In this document: positions 37,478 to 48,895 of the stretch, one piece after another
Position numbering within the stretch: the first letter of the stretch is position 1
How the letters are laid out: the number at the start of each line of letters is the position of its first letter
Assembly (NCBI GenBank): GCA_023653785.1
Contig: JAMKCH010001633.1
Location: forward strand, 1-64,000
Direction: 5' to 3'
Length of the DNA: 64,000 bases
Source of the DNA: Ophioderma brevispina
Lineage: Eukaryota > Echinodermata > Ophiuroidea > Amphilepidida > Ophiodermatidae
Notes under the pieces: model-generated
Database searches by the model: none
Told to the model about the DNA's origin: nothing
Seen by the model: the letters and a program-made list of their open reading frames with translations, nothing else
Made by a program: the position numbers and the translations under genes

Positions 37478-37733
37478 ACAGTAGTGACGTTACGATGAAC
37501 GATAAAAGTGCCAGATGGTTCAGGAAGCCATCTGGAGAAGGAGAAAAGGGGAGCTAACCAAAGAAGAACTTGATGATGCAGAGACGAGCGATTGGGCGTA
37601 CCGCACTTAGTCATCTTCATGATCAGCTTATCCAGAGGGCGTCATCATAACATGATGTCGCCAAGTCATCTCAGGATCCGCTGCCATATCAGTTTGTGAG
37701 AAAGCTTCCGTTAGAAGCGAAACGTCACTACTT
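37478..37733 (+). mobile_element. possible Penelope-like element 3' fragment
   Basis: EAIWRRRKGELTKEE (from about 37528) and ALSHLHDQLIQ (about 37608-37640, another frame) resemble the end of the GIY-YIG endonuclease domain of Penelope-like elements (REAI.IRK... then LSH.YD.LL). Inverted ends AGTAGTGACGTT and AACGTCACTACT bracket the fragment. Identification depends on short motifs. Confidence 0.45.
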
Positions 37734-37989
37734 AAAAAAAAGTAAGTTTGATTTTAAAAAAGAACAATACCAAACTTATTCTTAGACTTATACGCAGAAT
37801 TTTCAAGAAAGGAAAGTAAATCGGATGCTAATTCTGGCAATGGGTTTATAGATTTTTTAGCAACCATATAGGCTGCTATCGTGATTTCGACGGTAGGTAA
37901 CAACAGTGGTAATCATATATGTGGTTGGACTAATGTCAGTCAAGAAGAAGAATCATCTTGATATATATCGCCCTTTTAAATAGGAGCGC

Positions 37990-38595
37990 CTGCTCTCTTG
38001 TGAATGTCACGCAGTTGCAGATTTTCCAAGAATTTGCAGCGATATGGCCGCCATCTTGGTTTGTACATCTAGCAGCATGGGAAATCATTCTGTGTATGTG
38101 TTTGTGATAACTGAAAATAATACACCTTTGTTTGGAACGTGTATCACTTTTTAAAACTGATTTATGCCTATTCTATGAATTTTATCATGTTCGGCGGCTT
38201 TTGGACGCCATTTTGAAAAATCCAAGTTCCCCACCCTGCCAAACCCTGTACTCATATTCAATGAGGGCTAACACTTGGAATCACCAGGAAAGCCTATCCA
38301 CTACTCCTATGATAGGTTCTCTCTTTTTCTTAGTTTCTAATTTTGTGTAATTTCTAAGGATTTGGCAGCCATATTGGCCGACATCTTGGATTTGTAATGC
38401 GAGTAGTATTTAATGTATCGTCAATAACCGAAATATATCTACACAGTTTTGTTTGGAATGTGTATCACCTCTTCGACTGATTATGTCTTTTTTATAAACT
38501 TTTCCCATGTTTGGCAGCCATTTTGGACGCCATTTTGAAAAAAAATTCCAAGTTCCCCCGGCCTGCACCGGCGGGCATCTTTTTTTTTTGTAATA
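37990..38595. repeat. right arm of a 4-kb inverted repeat
   Basis: Complement of 34625-35330: GCCGCCATCTTGGTTTGTAC (38049), CACTTTTTAAAACTGATTTATGCC (38145), GGCAGCCATATTGGCC (38365), GTTTGGCAGCCATTTTGG-ACGCC (38511). Two related sub-units, as in the left arm. Confidence 0.88.
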
Positions 38596-39529
38596 TTAAC
38601 ACCTTAACCTACTCAAATCAGTTAAAAACAGATTCTTTACAATTTTTTCGCAGATGAACAGATATTTGGTTACTAGTTACTTTGAAGAAATTCATATAAA
38701 CTGCGGCATTTCTCCTTGGCGGCATTTCCCCTGTTTGTTCGCATTATTCCTTTACTTACAAATTACGAGAGAAAAGATTGCAGTGATTACTTTTGTAATC
38801 CTGGACCAATCTTCCGCAAAATTAAAACCCTAGACTCTTAAGATCAGCAATAAAGGTTGAAAGATTGGTCCACCCGATATTTTCAATATGTTGCATAAAG
38901 CGAGATTAGTTTAATAGTTGAAAATCGTGTTTTTGCATATCAAATGCTTGTCCATATACTAAATCAATGTGTGAAATATATGTTCCAATCGAATTTTCTT
39001 CATTTAAGGAAATCACAGACTTTGTATGAAATTCCTAACTGGAATTTTGTTATACACCGTATCCTATGCCACTAGCTACATGTTGTACCACACATAAATG
39101 GTTACTGCATGAAAAAGAAAAATCCATTCATCTCAAACTTTGGAATTGCGCATTTTAAATGTTATAGTTAGTGCTAATTGACTATTTTTTAATAAATAAC
39201 ACAAAACAAATAGATTTTTCAATCTCTGAGTCAGCCTTTAATACCTCCAATACATTTGTGATACATAGCATTAGAACCTTTTGATTCTGAATTCTTAGTG
39301 TGATGTATATAAATCAGCTAAATAACAATAATAAAACTAGACGCCACAGTTGTGTTTAGCAAACACGGGTAATATTCGCATGTGTCCATGGAGCATGTGG
39401 CCTTAGATCTCTGTGTTCGAGATACCAACATACACAAAAGGAGCACTTTAAAATAGTAGCAATTCAACATTGCGAAATGTTTATCCCTTTAATTTATCCC
39501 TTTTTTTTTAAATTTCCTGAAATGGCCAC
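38596..39529. other. no recognisable feature
   Basis: AT-rich; nothing supportable beyond a 12-bp inverted match around TTGGTCCA (38812/38862). Confidence 0.4.
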
Positions 39530-40760
39530 TGAAGGTACTTGCTCTTTCTCTAAACATTAGGGACGCTATCCATCTACAATGTTTTTTCACAATTAAACTT
39601 TTCACATGGAAACAACTCTTAGGCAGGTAATGTGATCGCCCGCAAATCTGCATTGAGCCGAGACCGCGTCCAGACAAAAATCCAACACGCTTGAGGCTAA
39701 ATTCGTATTAGGCAGCTTTATCGTTGGTAAAGGAATTTTTGCGGAATCCCGCTCTTGCCGAAGAATTGACAGCGATAAGGGTTTTCTGGCATAATTGCAT
39801 CGATCAAGGAACAAAGGAAGAAGAGATCAATGTCTTGCCGTCCGCTATCTAAAGATACCTGGCTCATTTATCTTATCCCGCTAACGCCTGTTTAGGCACT
39901 CGACAATAGGATTAATAGGCGACTCCTAATGCTAAATCTAATCTATAACCTAACCATACACACAATCCCGTCCCTAATAAAGTCCTAAAAGTTAGCCCTA
40001 AAAATTCACAACCTACCTCCAAACTTAAAAGTGCCCTTTTTAATAACCAGGGACCTTTTTATAAAAGTCATGGTGCAACTTATTTAAATAATTATAGTGC
40101 CTCAGACCAAACCGCCACTCACCTGGCCTATACCCACTTTTTGCTGTCCGTTAAACTTTGCCGTTATGGTTATGGCTCGGTTTAAGAGACTTTTTATCAC
40201 TGGTCCAGAATCACCAGTCCACAATTAGCATCGCCCTTTTAAACTTACCGAACTTTATAGCGTACGTTCATAAAATTTAGGTTTAGGTATCCTTTAAGAT
40301 GCAACCGTATCAGTGGAGAGAGTTATCCCCATGCGCCATTTCGGCAACAAACGAAGAGCCAATACAAGACGGAGCAATCCGTTCAGTCGTTATTCATATA
40401 CATTAGCACAAAACATAGAATATATAAATCAAGAGCTTGCCCTTGCATGAGATATGATAGAACATTCAGCTAAGTAAAATGTGATCTAACTTATATTTGA
40501 TGACAATTTTAAAGACACTTTGTTTGGAAACTCTTGTCAAACGGGGTTTTTGAAAGAGAAATATATAAATTATATAACCTACCATACCCATGTTTTCGCA
40601 AAAACGCGAGTCAGAGAAGGTGGTTTTTAGTGACTTGGCGTAACTACAAGCATGGCTTCTGGTAACGGCATTATAATAGAGATTAACAAAATTATTTAAA
40701 TATCTTATTATAATATCCCTTGGGACTTTCTTGATGAAATGTTTGCTACCATAAATGCAT
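39530..40760. repeat. long dispersed repeat, copy 2
   Basis: Same orientation and block order as 32200-33680, with a shorter and different middle section (39815-40310). Confidence 0.8.
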
Positions 40761-42550
40761 CAATGTGGAATTCAAATATGAAACAAAAAAATATGAAAGC
40801 CGCTAAATCCAAGTAAGACTAGATTTGCTTCGACTCCGTTAGAATATACCCTGGAAAATAAAATAATTTTGACCTTTTTGAAACCAAAAACTTGACAAAC
40901 ATGATCTGTGATTGACCGAGTCGCTTGCCCGTGTTCAAATAATAATTAATTACGGCAACAGCAACTAAACATACCTTTATTTTAGGCAGACAAAAGTGGA
41001 TTATGCATGATTTTAAGGGGTAGGATTTTTTAGCATATCTTTCTAAATACATTGTAGAACCAAAAAAGTATGCATTTTAAAAACTAAATACCGTAAGGAC
41101 CCAAAAAGATGGAGACATGGAAAATGCCATACCTTTAAGAATTCATAATAACTACAACATTTCCCATTAAGTTTTTGCATTTATTCCTTTATTTTTGAAA
41201 TAGAAGAGTTACTTTGATAACTTCGTATCCTTTTACAAATCTCCCTAATGTTAAAAAATAAAGAAAAATATGTGAGTATTTATTAATAAGGTGATGGAGG
41301 CATCTGGACATTTGCCGATTTTTTGGCGGAGGACGTGAGATTTTAGTTTAACATTTTAGAAAGTGAGAAGATGTCTTGACTCAGAATATGAACAGCCATT
41401 AGGGTAAAATATTCAATTTTAAGTGTAAAGAAATAACAAAACTGAAAAAAAAACTCCAAATCGCGAAATAGATTTGACAATTCTCCAAAAGTGTTCTTTC
41501 AGGAATGCACCACTATGCTCTTAAACCTTTGCTCCATTGACTTTCTTAAAAATATTGAGCAAGATTAAAAAATTATCATCCCTTGTAATATGCAGTGTGT
41601 GGTTGCAATATAAACAGCGAGATAAAACAATTATGTTGGAAGATTAAGTCATAGAGGGCTGTGGGGTTGGTAGTAATTTAAATAACAATTAGTAATTCAC
41701 TTGACGATTTGACAGTGCTTATGGGTATATTGCACTACTGTAAAATGATACTGTGAATATATAAATAACCTTGGAATGAGAGCATTTTTTGTTTGAAATT
41801 GAGTTTTACTTGTACATGAAGGCACTACTGCTTCTATAATGAACCTTTATCTAATCTGGATGAATATGTATATCAGAGATCAAAATGCTCTGTCATAGAA
41901 TCTGGATATGTACTTAGGTGCCTCGAAAAACAAAACCAAGGGCTTTATGCGTTTTCTGTGAAAGAAAATCCATCCTCGACAGTGGATTTGGGGGTTACGA
42001 TTTCGCTCAAGAATTCGCAACAATGCCCACAAGCTTACAAAATCTGGGTAAAAAAACGTGATTTTAACTGTTGTGAGTCCCAGCTGCCAGTCAAAACGCT
42101 GTTATTTTAATGAACATTTTTAACAGTGTATGTGACTTTCTTCACACAGTATTGGTTTCTACATGTATTGCACACATCATAAAATTGATCTATTTGATAT
42201 TTGTTAAGTCTCTTAATTCATACTTCACCGAGCTTTCATGAACTTGACCCAGAAAAGATGCGAATGTAGCTTCGAAAATACCAGAAAGGAAAATCATTAA
42301 TTTAGAATTGAGTTACAAATATAATCTCACAGACTCATATTGCGTATATATATGTATGTAAATTGAAAAACCATATCCCGTCTCGTTGGAGTAAATGAAT
42401 TTCGACTTCGAGTGAGACAGCATGTTATATGCAAGTGACTGCATACGATACTCATATTCAATATGATAATATCGTCAATATTTTTACTCATCTCCTGTTA
42501 AATCCTCGTTGTCGACCTTTTCTGACTATTTCCTCCCAGGATTTTCGTGG
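40761..42550. other. no recognisable feature
   Basis: AT-rich; nothing supportable. Confidence 0.4.
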
Positions 42551-42551
42551 G

Positions 42552-42628
42552 GCTGCAGCTCTAAGAGAAACTGAAATTTATTATGCTGCATCTCTAAGAG
42601 AAACTGCAATTTGTTATGTTGCATTCTG
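42552..42628 (+). repeat. 33-bp direct repeat, two copies
   Basis: GCTGCAGCTCTAAGAGAAAC at 42552 recurs at 42585 as GCTGCATCTCTAAGAGAAAC. The period of 33 bp keeps the surrounding 98-codon frame open. The encoded protein is not recognised. Confidence 0.75.
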
Positions 42629-43430
42629 CATAGTATACAAAGCATCATGCTTTTTATTTTCAACTAAAATATGGAACACTATTAAAAGAAGAACTCAATT
42701 AACAGTATACCCGTTACAAATTTGAACTTTTAGGCTGTATCAATGACGAATGTTTTTTTATTAAGGCCATAATATCACAAGGCCGTATTTGCATTTCAAA
42801 TCTAAAATACAAAGGCAAGCGAACTTCCACTACATTCTACTAGTCATGTGTAGCATGGATCACACATACAAAGGAATAAAAGTTACAAGCCGTTTAGGTA
42901 TCTTCCCATTTTGGTATGTTCCTTTGTATTCAACTGAATATGTGCAGTCATCCGTTTGTGCACAATACCAAAACGGTTAGATACAAAACTGTTCATAACA
43001 CATACACCACGTACAACTTATTATCATCAAGCACATATTTCATATTTAAATGTTTTCAAATATAAACACAGATGTTGCAATAAATATGTACTAATGTTAC
43101 CAATAGTATTGACGGTGACAGTGTCCTATATGAGGACATTCAATCATGCACGCTTCAACTGGGTATGTTGCTTCTATTCGGTACAACAATCAAAATGTAC
43201 TGTCAGCATATGAGTGTACCGCCGAGAAGATTGGTTGCAGAATTATTGCTAAGTTGACTAGACCTCTTTGCACGCTTCAGGTAATAGGGCGATTTACATG
43301 TCATACGTGATGCGTGTATTTGTACGTGAAACACGGAATTCCTTTGTTCGATTGATCTATGAACAAAATAATTCCGCATTCCAACAACAAGTACACGCCT
43401 TGTGCATGGCATCTAACCTCTCTAATGTAA

Positions 43431-43702
43431 CTCTAAGCCACTGACCTCTACACATGGATAGCAGTCTGCCGCACAGTTGAATGGTCGCCGAGTGAAACAA
43501 CAGGAAGTTGGTTTTTGAGCTATACAATATGGCGTAAGGAATGCTTACACCTGCTGGTGCACATATTCCACACAGATGTTCTATTGTTTGACAAGGTGTA
43601 TGCATTGTTTCCCGCCATATTGTATAGGTCAAAAACCAACTTCCTGATATTTCAATCGGCGACTCAGACCCGCTATCTATGTGTAGAGGTCAGTGCTCTA
43701 AG
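43431..43702. mobile_element. palindromic MITE-like hairpin, arms about 115 bp
   Basis: CTCTAAGCCACTGACCTCTACACAT and AGGAAGTTGGTTTTTGAGC..TATACAATATGGCG in the left arm are mirrored by CGCCATATTGTATAGGTC AAAAACCAACTTCCT and GTGTAGAGGTCAGTGCTCTAAG in the right arm. The loop is about 45 bp. No TSD recognised. Confidence 0.85.
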
Positions 43703-43849
43703 CAAGGTCAGGGTGATTTGTACGTGGAAGTATTAGCCGGTGGGCATTCCTTTCTACGGCTGCTTTTTTGTAACCACATCAAGGGGAGGGAACAAAACGC
43801 CGTGTGAAATTAGTTAGAATTACTAAAATCCAATAACCGTCTTGTTCTC

Positions 43850-44360
43850 CTAGGGCTAATAAAAGTTGTCCATTTTCTTTAAAATGAATAAAAAAAATAA
43901 AATGTCACTTTCATTCTTTCCGCAATATCATTGACAAATGGACTTCAGCAAACAATGGAGATAAGATTTTCAACGATCGGCCCGGTAGGCGGAGGAGAAA
44001 CACATTTCAGATTCCTTTTCATCTGTGATCTGGGAATGCAGGGTCATTGTTATATATTGCCACACAGTTGAAAACATTACTGTGTTCTCTGCCTCCGCGA
44101 TTCAAGTGAACAACTCACGAGTAAACACCAAATACCTATCCTCTCCTCGTGCACAAATAATAGTGTGTGCTCAATTAACCGTGACTGTATGTTTCATCAT
44201 TTGAAAAGGAAGAAAGACGAAAACAAAAGTCATGAAAGAAAGTTGTTTGGTAAGCTTTGACCTAACAACTTTGTGCAGAACCAAAACACGTATAGCAATG
44301 TATGGCACATAATTTGTTATACAGTTGGTTATTTGGTCTACGCCCCACAGTCTATATGGA
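43850..44360. repeat. dispersed repeat related to 57.10-57.35 kb
   Basis: AAATGTCAC.TTCA.TTCTTT..GCAATATCA...AATGGA and the block around ATGGAGATAAGATTTTCAA match 57260-57350. TTGTTATACAGTTGGTTATTTG (44318-44339) matches 57128-57150 in inverted orientation, so the arrangement differs between loci. Confidence 0.5.
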
Positions 44361-44399
44361 AATAGTTGGAAAAGGGTAACCATTTCTATGGGTTAACTG

Positions 44400-44530
44400 A
44401 GATAAAATTATGTTTATCTTCCCCGATATTCGAACCGGCGACCTTCTGTGTAGTAGGCACACGTCCCTACCCGAAGGTAACCGGTTCGAATCCGGCCTTG
44501 AGTCCATTTTTATTTCAGAGCTTGCGTGCG
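44400..44530 (-). repeat. tRNA-like SINE head with inverted B-box motifs
   Basis: ATTCGAACCGG (44428) and CCGGTTCGAAT (44480) form an inverted pair. On the minus strand the order GGTAGGGACGTGTGCCTAC...GTCGCCGGTTCGAATATC fits a tRNA A box, anticodon region and B box. On the plus strand a B box is also present. Probably a SINE head, not a tRNA. Confidence 0.45.
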
Positions 44531-44830
44531 TCGGCCTCTCTGGGAAAGATACAGACACCAGTAGATGAATACTGAATCTGTCAGAACTCATTGCACGCAC
44601 CTAATAAGGGACTAATTTTATCATATTTTAATGCTAAGTTAAAGGATTTTGTACCTATTTCATAAGTTTTCCATACACATTGCTCAATGTTGGTCCACTG
44701 GTATCGTATGGTACTATGGCCCATAGGTAAAATTTGACATATTTGACATATTTCGTTAACATTTATGACTTTGTTGGTATGAAAAGCTCAATTATCTTAA
44801 GTTCGTTTAAAAGATCATGTGTAATTAGTA

Positions 44831-45742
44831 TACAGGGTGACCCAATAAAACCTTTACCCAAAAGGAAAGTGGATTTTATTTTATCATACAGAATGAATAA
44901 TAGAGGACCTTACCTGATTTTTTTGTTCATTTTGGTTGAGTGGCTCTCAAGATATGTTGCACTGAACAATAAGTCAGCAAAACATTATGGCGCCTCACAA
45001 TTTTTGTATGGATGCCAATTGATGTCATCACTAACAATGCGCTGAAATGACGATCTGGAGACATTTGCGACACTGTTTCTCCTTATGATTGCGCGTGGGT
45101 TGTTGCGAAGCTCCTGTCTTACAGCTTGAATTTTCGGTCTTCTGACTCTCCTAGGCCGTCCGCTACGTCCTTTGTTGACATTTTCCAAAGTTTCCTCTGC
45201 TTCAAACAATTTTCATGTTACATATAGCAGGCTTGATTGGTACTCTCACTCCAGGGAACCTATTTGGCCATTACCGTTGCACAGCTACATATAGGTACCA
45301 GTTTGGTATAACTTAACCGCGAAGGCTCGTTGTTGTGGCGTAAATTGAAGTGCCATTACTATGAGAATGTTTAATGTTACCGTTCACGAAAGATATCTGG
45401 CTTTTAAAAAGCACAACTTCACGCTACAGTATGATTTTAGATTTGAAAAGCCCGCCCTGACACAAGACAGAACACTGGTATTTAGCACAACTGCATGCTA
45501 CGATTTCAGATTTGAAAAGCCCCGTTACCAAAACAATTGATGTGTAGAGTACTTATCATTCCATCATGAAATACCCATGGACAAGTCTGTTTTGCTGACT
45601 CATTGTTCGTTGGCACATATCTTGAAAACCACTCAACCAAAATGAATACTTCTTTTTCAGGCAAGATGCTCATTTATCCATTCTTTATGATAAAAAAATC
45701 CACAGATATCAAGTTGCAAAAATATCACTTTCATTCCCTGTA
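44831..45742 (-). mobile_element. mariner/Tc1-like element, deletion derivative with long TIRs
   Basis: Left end TACAGGGTGACCCAATAAAA; right end ...CATTCCCTGTA. The arms match for about 160 bp, including CATTTTGGTTGAGTGG.T.TCAAGATATG and AGTCAGCAAAAC. TA at both borders fits a Tc1/mariner target. On the minus strand, 45209-44985 encodes a DNA-binding domain fragment with GRPRRVRRPK, IRRNSVANVSRSSFQRI and NWHPYK. These match the second helix-turn-helix of mariner-like transposases (GRPR..R..., R..S...IS.SS..RIL, LHPYK). The catalytic domain is absent. A 71-bp imperfect direct repeat (GATTTGAAAAGCCC at 45440 and 45510) lies in the remaining interior. Confidence 0.8.
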
Positions 45743-46569
45743 AAACTATTTGCCCAATTTTGAAATCATTTGGATTTTTCTTTGAACAGAATGCTTCAAA
45801 TAAGATTGGGTTATCAAATTTTATCAAAATCCGATACAAAGCACAGGTTCAGAGATCAAAATACCATAAGGCAATACTCCAAGCCGCCCTTGAAGATATT
45901 ACAATGTATAAACATAATGTGTGAATTTTTATAACAGAAAAACAGTATTCAGTTATTTATTCATTTATGAAGTCGTAGGCTGGGTGACTTCGTCTTCACA
46001 TTAGTTACAGTTAAAGGTCCACATGCACAAACCACAGACCAAACCTATACAACACATACACCATTATTTAAGGTTCGTTCATACTTCCACTGCATGCATT
46101 GCTGTGAGTTGGGTTGTCCAATTGGAATCTCTATACAAATCTGCATTGCGGTACCACAGTGAAAGCTGGTGAAGTTTGAAGTTAATTCTTATAAAACGGG
46201 GATTGTGTAGTTGCGTTGAGTTGTGGATCGATATGTAAATCGCTATATGCAGTGTGTTGTTTTGTAACCGCTACAGTTCAGCAAGCTGTGAACGGGACAA
46301 ACCATATATAACGTTTAGCAGAAGTGAAAGTTCTTCGACAATTTTGTGTAATTGTTGTTTCAGGTGCATTCGATACTAGGAGAATGGGTAACGAAGATAA
46401 ATGCAGTCCTACCAGGAAATATGCAGTCTAGCCGGCTTTTCATGGTCCTCGTTGGCTTTTATATTATGCACACTTTTCTAATCAGGACAACGAGAAAATT
46501 CGCAACGGATATTTAATATGTCTCAATTAACCAGTAAGGTCAGATTCTAAAAGGGACAGTTCAAAGTCT
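45743..46569. other. no recognisable feature
   Basis: AT-rich; nothing supportable. Confidence 0.4.
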
Positions 46570-46670
46570 AGCACTTAAGTGGACCAAGGGGTTTCATCCC
46601 GTTGTGCCCAAGGTGGGGGGGGGGTCCATGGGACCCCCCCCCCAAGGAACCACTTTCCCGAGGGAATTTT
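46570..46670. repeat. family A terminal segment
   Basis: AGCACTTAAGTGGACCAAGG followed by GTGCCCAAGG, a G run, GGTCCATGGGACC and a C run is the family A end layout. It contains its own small palindrome (G9 TCCATGGGA C9). Confidence 0.6.
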
Positions 46671-47600
46671 TGCATGAAATCAGCAACGAAAAAGACGAAA
46701 AAATGAAATTGTTTTTTGGCTGCAAATTAGGGGCAAAGTATTGTTTTCAAAACAAACGAAAATTGGGAAAAAAAGATCGGAAAATTCAAATGCGCCTTGC
46801 GCTTACACAAACATTTTGGAAAACCTTATTTTATGTTGATTGATATCGATGTAGAAAAGACCAAAATCACATATATTTAACACAAAACTAGCCGTATTAG
46901 GGAATCCTGTATTGTGACGGTTGATGCAAATGCACGCCATTTTCCCTAAGAGTTGTACAGTAACGGAGGTTTGGAACATCATGATGAAATTGTTTGTTTT
47001 CAGCACATAAAGGGTGTAAATTTTTTTTAATGTTTACTTAATAATGGTTTACGTAATGTATTGTGTGTGTGAATTATATCAGCAAAAAAAAAAAAAAAAT
47101 GCTTTGGTCTGGTGTCTTATTCTATTTTAAAAAAATATTCTGAAATGACTTCGTTAGTGCCAAGGGGGGGCGGGGGTCATGGGCCCCACTAATTAACTAA
47201 TTAAGGTTGGCCAATTTTAATTACTTTTGGTATGAAAGAGACGCATTTTTAAAAGTCAGGACAATTACAAAAAATTTCGGCGCAAAAATCCCACTCGTAT
47301 AAAGCGGCCACGCGAAAAACAAATTTTGGGGGTCACTAGGTCCCTAGGCGGTCTGAAATAAATCTGTGTGTTTGACGGCAGCTGGAGAAATTAGCGGTTT
47401 GGACGGATCTTGGTAGTTATATTCCCAGTTTTTGAGATGGACCATGGGCCTCAATAAAGTACATTGAACTAGGATTTCAGAAAAATAAATAAAGTTTGTT
47501 TCCAGAAGCCGCGACGAAGTTTGAAGTTTCGATCCCGGAAGGTGTTGACTTTTGAGCCATTTTTAGCGAATTTTCTTTTTCAGGTTTTAACTCAATTGAA

Positions 47601-47631
<31 letters not shown>

Positions 47632-47944
47632 TATCATTTAATATAATGGTTGCCCAATAAATATATTAGTAGACGTAAAATGATATGCAACTGAATTTGG
47701 CTTACCCTGTCGTTGTTTTGATGCATTTCTGGTGAAAGTCCTCTCCAAATTTTTAAAAAAATAGTTAAAAGAAACGCCCATTCGCACCAGTTGGTTTTAC
47801 GACTAACTACGCCTTTGGGCATATGGAATGTAAAGGAAATGGTATAATAGGCGTAGTTAATGTTGCCATGGGCTATATGATTTAAAAACCGATAAATGTG
47901 TCCATTCCGATACTGATCCTAATTCGTTACTGTTTTAACGTGTG

Positions 47945-48025
47945 TGGGCAGTTGGATCAGCACTTGTTGTAAGGCAATTTACATCGCTTGCCTTCTCTCC
48001 CTCCAGGAGTATAAAGGGTCTGGCC
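47945..48025 (+). repeat. SINE tail fragment (V/CORE-like)
   Basis: GTTGTAAGGCAATTTACATCGCTTGCCTTCTCTCC..CCAGGAGTATAAA is the shared tail seen in many animal tRNA-SINEs (GGGCAAGGCACTTTA..TTGCCTC..CCAGG.GTA). Head truncated. Confidence 0.55.
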
Positions 48026-48549
48026 CAACACGACAGAAAAGATAGGACACCTCCGACCGCGGCGCCGCACCATTTACATTTTACATTGTTTATATAAACT
48101 GGTAGGGACCAGCGGATATCGGTGGCTGTGTTTGGAAGCCAACCTCGGGTTTTATGTTGTTAAATTACATTTTTTCCGCTTCATTTTATCTGAAGTAGTG
48201 TTTCAACATTAATGACAGCGGAAAATCTTATCAAATGAACAGTGGCGTTATACGGGCAGGTGTACCGTGACAGATTGGGACTTGTCCAGTCACGCCGGCT
48301 TTACAGCGACTCATTAGTCCAAAGATAGGCTCAAGAAGAACTAATGCGAGTACATGTCACTTGTTAAAACTTAATTACATAGATGTATTCTTATACGACA
48401 AGCACTGTAATCTTTAGGAAATAATTTGTGGAAACGCAAAGGTGCCTACCCGATTATAACATATAATTGTCTGGGTAACAAAGGAAAGGCCAACACCAAC
48501 ATACTTTAATTGAAAAAAAAAAACACATCATTTCAATCCGATATGTAAG

Positions 48550-48685
48550 GGCTATGACCCATCTCGCTAGTGGACTCGTCCCCTTAGCGGAAGTGGTCAA
48601 CATGCATTTTGGTAACTGAAGAAAGCTACTATTTTTCTCATTTACCCTGTGAAATCTTGTTTGGAAGTTATGAGCGAAAATGTGC
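48550..48685. repeat. dispersed repeat copy (pair with 2.63 kb)
   Basis: See 2625-2785; the shared TTTTTCTCATTTACCCTGTG core is exact here. Confidence 0.7.
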
Positions 48686-48734
48686 CTAATTTTGGTCGGA
48701 TCGAACTATCAGCGGGTCGAACTATCGGCGGGCA

Positions 48735-48895
48735 CATGTGTGGGCACATGCGGTGCAGTTGGATCAGTGTTCGCCTCATCACCATAAGCTTGTGGGTTCG
48801 AGCACCACTTTCGCCAATGTGTTGTGCACTTGGGCAAGACACTTTCCTCGCTTGCCTCTCTTCAGCCAAAATATTTTGCAGATGAAATGGGACAT
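48735..48895 (+). repeat. tRNA-derived SINE with V/CORE-like domain
   Basis: The tRNA-like head (GGTGCAGTTGGATCAGTGTTCGCC, B box GTGGGTTCGAGCACCAC) is followed at once by GTTGTGCACTTGGGCAAGACACTTTCC and GCAGATGAAATGGG. The second part resembles the conserved central domain of CORE/V-type SINEs such as MIR (CCTTGGGCAAGTCACTTAACC ... CTGTAAAATGGG). Confidence 0.75.
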
